Position numbers and translations under genes: made by a program
Shown: positions 14,587-17,532 of the stretch, piece by piece
How the letters are laid out: each line of letters begins with the position of its first letter
Position numbering within the stretch: the first letter of the stretch is position 1
Origin: DASPRG01 sp963796125
Lineage (GTDB): Bacteria > Nitrospirota > Thermodesulfovibrionia > Thermodesulfovibrionales > SM23-35
Length of the DNA: 17,532 nucleotides
Direction: 5' to 3'
Assembly (NCBI GenBank): GCA_963796125.1
Contig: CAWCKM010000025.1
Span: forward strand, 1-17,532
The notes under the pieces: model-generated
Told to the model about the DNA's origin: nothing
The model's database searches: none
Seen by the model: only the letters and a program-made list of their open reading frames with translations

Positions 14587-15672
14587 ATGAGTACTAACCA
14601 TTTAAAAGGATTAACAATAGGAGATTTGACGGCAAAACTTCCGATAATTCAAGGAGGAATGGGAGTTGTAATTTCTCTATCCGGGCTGGCATCCGCAGTA
14701 GCTAACGAAGGTTGTATCGGAGTTATTGCTGCTTCAGGTATTGGGATGCTTGAAGCCGATTTTTCGACGAATTGGTTGGAAGCAAATATGAGAGCGTTGA
14801 AAAGGGAGATTAGAAAAGCCAGAGAATTAACTAAAGGGATTGTTGGTATAAACATGATGGTGGCAGCATCAAATTATGCTGATATGGTAAGAACTGCTAT
14901 TGAGGAGGAGATAGACATCATCTTTTCCGGGGCCGGACTTCCCCTTAATCTTCCACAGTTTTTAAAAGGAAGCACAAAGACGAAGTTGGTTCCCATTGTT
15001 TCTTCTGAAAGGACGGCCAGTATCATCTCTAAAAGATGGTCAGAAAAATATAACTACCTCCCTGATGCTATAGTTGTAGAGGGGCCACTGGCGGGGGGAC
15101 ATCTTGGGTTCAAAGAAGAGCAGATTAACGATCCTGAGTATTCGTTAGAAAAACTTATTCCGGAAGTGATTAACGCGGTAAGACCATTTGAGGAAAGGTA
15201 TAAGAAACCTATCCCGGTAATTGCCGCTGGAGGTATATATACAGGAGAAGATATTTATAAATTCTTACAATTAGGCGCTTCTGGGGTACAGATGGGAACA
15301 CGTTTTGTTACTACTTATGAATGTAATGCATCGATAAAGTTTAAGCAAACTTATATTGATTCAAGTAAAGAAGATATCGTGATTATCAAAAGTCCGGTTG
15401 GTATGCCAGGAAGAGCAATTAGAAACAAATTTATTGATGATGCCAATAAAGGGAAAAAGAAACCATTTAAATGTCCTTATCATTGCATAATAACCTGTGA
15501 TTATAAAAATAGCCCCTATTGCATTGCCCTTGCTTTGTTAAATGCCAGTAAGGGCAATTTAGAACATGGATTTGCGTTCGCTGGAAAGAATGCTTATAGA
15601 GCAAAAAAAATTATTTCTGTTAAAGAATTGATAGAATCTTTGATAGAAGAATATAAGAATGCCTCTCAGTGA
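14587..15672 (+). CDS. Nitronate monooxygenase / 2-nitropropane dioxygenase-like FMN protein
   Basis: A 361-residue TIM-barrel flavoprotein of the NPD/NMO family, which also includes the FabK enoyl reductases. Seen in order are LPIIQGGMGVVISLSGLASA (phosphate/FMN-binding start), GCIGVIAASGIGM, GINMMVAASNYADMVRTAIE, DIIFSGAGLPLNLP, DAIVVEGPLAGGHLG, IPVIAAGGIYTGEDI and LGASGVQMGTRFVTTYEC. The GGHLG and AAGGI...GVQMGTRF motifs bind FMN phosphate in the family. A C-terminal cluster CPYHCIITCDYKNSPYC is a subgroup feature, possibly metal or Fe-S binding (inference). The substrate is not evident; NPD annotations are often loose. The ribosome binding site AAGGAG is good, the frame is intact, and the gene sits between two PilZ paralogues. 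Confidence 0.88.
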   Translation: MSTNHLKGLTIGDLTAKLPIIQGGMGVVISLSGLASAVANEGCIGVIAASGIGMLEADFSTNWLEANMRALKREIRKARELTKGIVGINMMVAASNYADMVRTAIEEEIDIIFSGAGLPLNLPQFLKGSTKTKLVPIVSSERTASIISKRWSEKYNYLPDAIVVEGPLAGGHLGFKEEQINDPEYSLEKLIPEVINAVRPFEERYKKPIPVIAAGGIYTGEDIYKFLQLGASGVQMGTRFVTTYECNASIKFKQTYIDSSKEDIVIIKSPVGMPGRAIRNKFIDDANKGKKKPFKCPYHCIITCDYKNSPYCIALALLNASKGNLEHGFAFAGKNAYRAKKIISVKELIESLIEEYKNASQ

Positions 15673-15749
15673 AGTACCTCACCAACACAGGGCTTGCTGG
15701 CTCATGATGGCCAACTCAAAATAACAGCCACTTCGCCCAAATAGCCTAT

Positions 15750-16455
15750 ATGAACCCCATAGAAGCATTCAAATATTTATTTGAACATAACTTGCCACTT
15801 GTTCTCTCTTTCCCGTTAGAGGAAGAAAAGGGTCACGTCATTACAGGGAAAGGTATCTGTCATATCGAGAAGATCCATGGTAGATCAAGGGTTACCATGG
15901 GAAGATTTCATCCATCCAGACTGTTGCACTTTTTAAGCGACTGTTCATCCTTTTCTGCAACCTTTGAAATACAGGGAGAAACACATGTGTGTACAATTGA
16001 GGGGCTGATTGTTTCGGGATCAATAATAGTGGCAGACATCCCCACTTCCTGAAAACTTCAGGGAGGAAATTCTTAAGGGTTGAGCCTTCTCTTAAATCGC
16101 CGGTGATGATATATATCAACGCCCCTCAATATGGAACCCTTTCCTTCGCAGTACAGGACATATCAGAACGTGGTTCAGGATTTTTCACGAATGCGACTCT
16201 TGATACCGAGGATGCCTTTACCACCGGCTTGGAACTCCCGATAGATAACAGTATCTTTATCCTTTCAAAGGCTTCAGTTGTCTATAAACGAGAATCTACG
16301 AAAAGGAGAGGGCAGTAAAGAAGCAAAATATTTTTGTCAAAAGCAATTTCTATGGGTTGGAGTTATTTCCGCACAATGAAGACGAAAAAAAGATCAGATT
16401 GTATATCATGAAGAGGGATCTTGAGATAAGGAGGAAAATACAGGGTGAATTTTAG
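15750..16455 (+). CDS. PilZ-domain protein with YcgR-like N-terminal domain (copy 2), frameshifted
   Basis: A paralogue of the gene at 13591, with the same architecture. The N-terminal domain reads MNPIEAFKYLFEHNLPLVLS, GKGICHIEKIHGRS and FEIQGETHVCTIEGL. The PilZ part has RKFLRVEPSLKSPV (RxxxR) and VQDISERGSGFF (DxSxxG). It ends YGLELFPHNEDEKKIRLYIM and RRKIQGEF, matching YGLALFPHSEDVKKIRLYMN in copy 1. Breaks fall near 16045-16075, at the domain junction, and at 16285-16345, where dropping one A and one T restores exact length agreement with copy 1. The open pieces are 15750-16052 and 16103-16318. There is no duplicated promoter and no clear ribosome binding site upstream, so it may depend on readthrough from the flavoprotein gene 77 bases before. 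Confidence 0.8.
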
Positions 16456-16600
16456 ATACATGAACAACATGATGAAAACTTGCATCCTTTTTATGGGACG
16501 CACTGTAAAGCGTCACGGGAATATTGATGACGGGAAAACTGATATGTCCCCCCTGAGTGACTTCATAAATTCAAAATATCACACTGCATCCTCAAAATTG

Positions 16601-16606
16601 TATAAT
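16601..16606 (+). promoter_or_regulatory. Possible -10 box of the DgkA-PAP2 gene
   Basis: A consensus TATAAT lies 30 bases upstream of the TTG start, and AAGGCGG (16624-16630) is a ribosome binding site in between. No good -35 box is seen about 17 bases before it, so the call is tentative. Confidence 0.4.
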
Positions 16607-16635
16607 TTTTAAACAGAGAAACGAAGGCGGATTAT

Positions 16636-17334
16636 TTGTCTCTCAAAATTTTTTTAGAACGTACAAATAATGCAATAGAAGGCATCCTCCATACCGCAAA
16701 AACCCAGAGACACTTAAGGTATCATCTCTATGTTGCTGCATCTGTCCTTGTTGTCAGTTACATTCTCGGTATCGGGAGGACAGACTTCCTCATTATTTCC
16801 ATTGCTGTTATCCTTGTCCTCCTTTCAGAGATGATAAATACCGCTGTTGAATACGTCGTAGACATGATCTCACCTGAATACAGCGAACAGGCAAGAATTG
16901 CAAAAGACATCGGAGCAGGTGCAGTCTTCATCACTGCCTTTGGTGCAGTCGTGATAGGATATATCATACTCTTCCCGTATCTTGAAAAAGTATTCGAGAC
17001 CGGTCTCTCCGTATCAAAACATTCAAAGGAAGAAGTTGCCTTGATTTCAACCATCCTCGTTTTAATTTCAATTGTTGTGCTCAAGGCATATTTCGGAAAA
17101 GGACATCCCTTGCGCGGAGGCATGCCAAGCGGCCATGCAGCAATAGCCTTTTCCTTCTGGATTGCAACTACCTATGTCACAGAGAGTTTCAATGCCTCTT
17201 TATTTAGCTTTACTCTTGCCTTCCTCATTGCAAAAAGCAGGATAGCAGTCAAGGCACATAGTACTCTGGAGGTTATTGTTGGGGCCGTCATAGGAGCCGG
17301 GATTACGTTTTTGTTGTTTACGGTTTTCTACTAA
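16636..17334 (+). CDS. DgkA-type lipid kinase fused to a PAP2 phosphatase
   Basis: A 232-residue integral membrane fusion. Residues 1-115 or so match the small trimeric diacylglycerol/undecaprenol kinase family: TNNAIEGILHTAKTQRHLRY, then the transmembrane part, then LLSEMINTAVEYVVDMI with the catalytic ENTAVE-like motif (here EMINTAVE) and ARIAKDIGAGAVFI. Residues from about 130 form a PAP2 phosphatase: MPSGHAAIAF gives the PSGH motif and SRIAVKAHSTLEVIVG gives SRx5Hx3 with E where D is usual. The canonical KxxxxxxRP motif is degenerate (KAYFGKGHPLRGG). Together it may cycle lipid-linked phosphate, for example undecaprenyl or phosphatidate pools (inference). The start is TTG at 16636 with AAGGCGG upstream. 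About seven membrane helices are expected. The frame is intact. Confidence 0.87.
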   Translation: MSLKIFLERTNNAIEGILHTAKTQRHLRYHLYVAASVLVVSYILGIGRTDFLIISIAVILVLLSEMINTAVEYVVDMISPEYSEQARIAKDIGAGAVFITAFGAVVIGYIILFPYLEKVFETGLSVSKHSKEEVALISTILVLISIVVLKAYFGKGHPLRGGMPSGHAAIAFSFWIATTYVTESFNASLFSFTLAFLIAKSRIAVKAHSTLEVIVGAVIGAGITFLLFTVFY

Positions 17335-17400
17335 AAAGTTTCCTCTTCAGCAGAACCGATAACAATTTACTCCAGATTATTCATAAATTTGTTGATCAAT

Positions 17401-17524
17401 CAGAGCAGATGCAGTATCGGAGAGGCTTTACAGAGTGTTCACCGCCCCAAGGCGGCTGACACTCTGTACCTCGGAGGTACGCAGAAGCGTACCGAGAATG
17501 AGCGATGATACTGCATCTGCTCTG
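17401..17524. repeat. Branched inverted-repeat element (closing stem plus two hairpins)
   Basis: A perfect 18-bp closing repeat, CAGAGCAGATGCAGTATC (17401-17418) with its complement at 17507-17524, encloses 88 bases. Inside are hairpin A (ACAGAGTGT 17430-17438 with ACACTCTGT 17459-17467, tipped by CCGCC/GGCGG at 17442-17446 and 17451-17455) and hairpin B (GGTACGC 17476-17482 with GCGTACC 17487-17493, extended by CTC/GAG). This gives a three-way junction on either strand. It begins 67 bases after the DgkA-PAP2 stop. It could be a miniature mobile or REP-type element, a non-coding RNA or an elaborate terminator. Confidence 0.75.
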
Positions 17525-17532
17525 CTCCTTCA

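Overview
The window looks like a moderately AT-rich bacterial chromosome segment, probably from an anaerobic or microaerophilic Nitrospirota- or Desulfobacterota-like organism. That placement is a low-confidence inference. It rests on a multiheme c-type cytochrome, pyruvate,phosphate dikinase, an archaeal-type phosphatidylserine decarboxylase, the rpsO-pnp-M16 peptidase order, PilZ proteins, a DgkA-PAP2 fusion and many short GC-rich inverted repeats between genes. I see no phage, insertion sequence, CRISPR array, tRNA or rRNA gene.

Layout. Positions 2-1721 are the 3' part of a large multiheme cytochrome gene with IPT/TIG-like repeats, broken by many frameshifts. A hairpin and a dispersed inverted repeat lead to ilvC (2072-3088, +) and psd (3412-4047, +). 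A convergent junction made of palindromic repeats follows. The minus strand then carries, in transcription order, ppdK (12178-9487), a terminator hairpin, rpsO, pnp, an M16 zinc peptidase (down to 5703), a small FmdB-type zinc ribbon (5612-5445), purC (5434-4550) and a PGPGW membrane protein (4441-4196). Divergent from ppdK, the plus strand carries a SLOG/TIGR00725 protein, an Slp-type outer-membrane lipoprotein, a PilZ protein, a nitronate monooxygenase-like flavoprotein, a second PilZ paralogue and a DgkA-PAP2 fusion. The right edge holds a strongly structured inverted-repeat element.

How the genes fit together. ilvC (branched-chain amino acids), purC (purines), psd (phospholipid headgroups) and ppdK (pyruvate to phosphoenolpyruvate) are central metabolism. 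rpsO-pnp-M16 is a translation, RNA-decay and proteolysis cluster. The two PilZ genes point to cyclic-di-GMP control of a surface or motility process.

Two things stand out. First, the essential genes pnp and ppdK, together with the M16 gene, the PilZ genes and the cytochrome, are broken by frameshifts. Nearly all of those I could resolve are cured by removing one base, which suggests insertion-type sequencing error more than gene decay. Second, the promoter, leader and start codon of the first PilZ gene are tandemly duplicated (13465-13606), giving two near-identical sigma70-type promoters and a seven-codon minicistron. I did not find a convincing new multi-gene system. The strongest unexplained signals are that duplication and the branched RNA-like element at 17401-17524.
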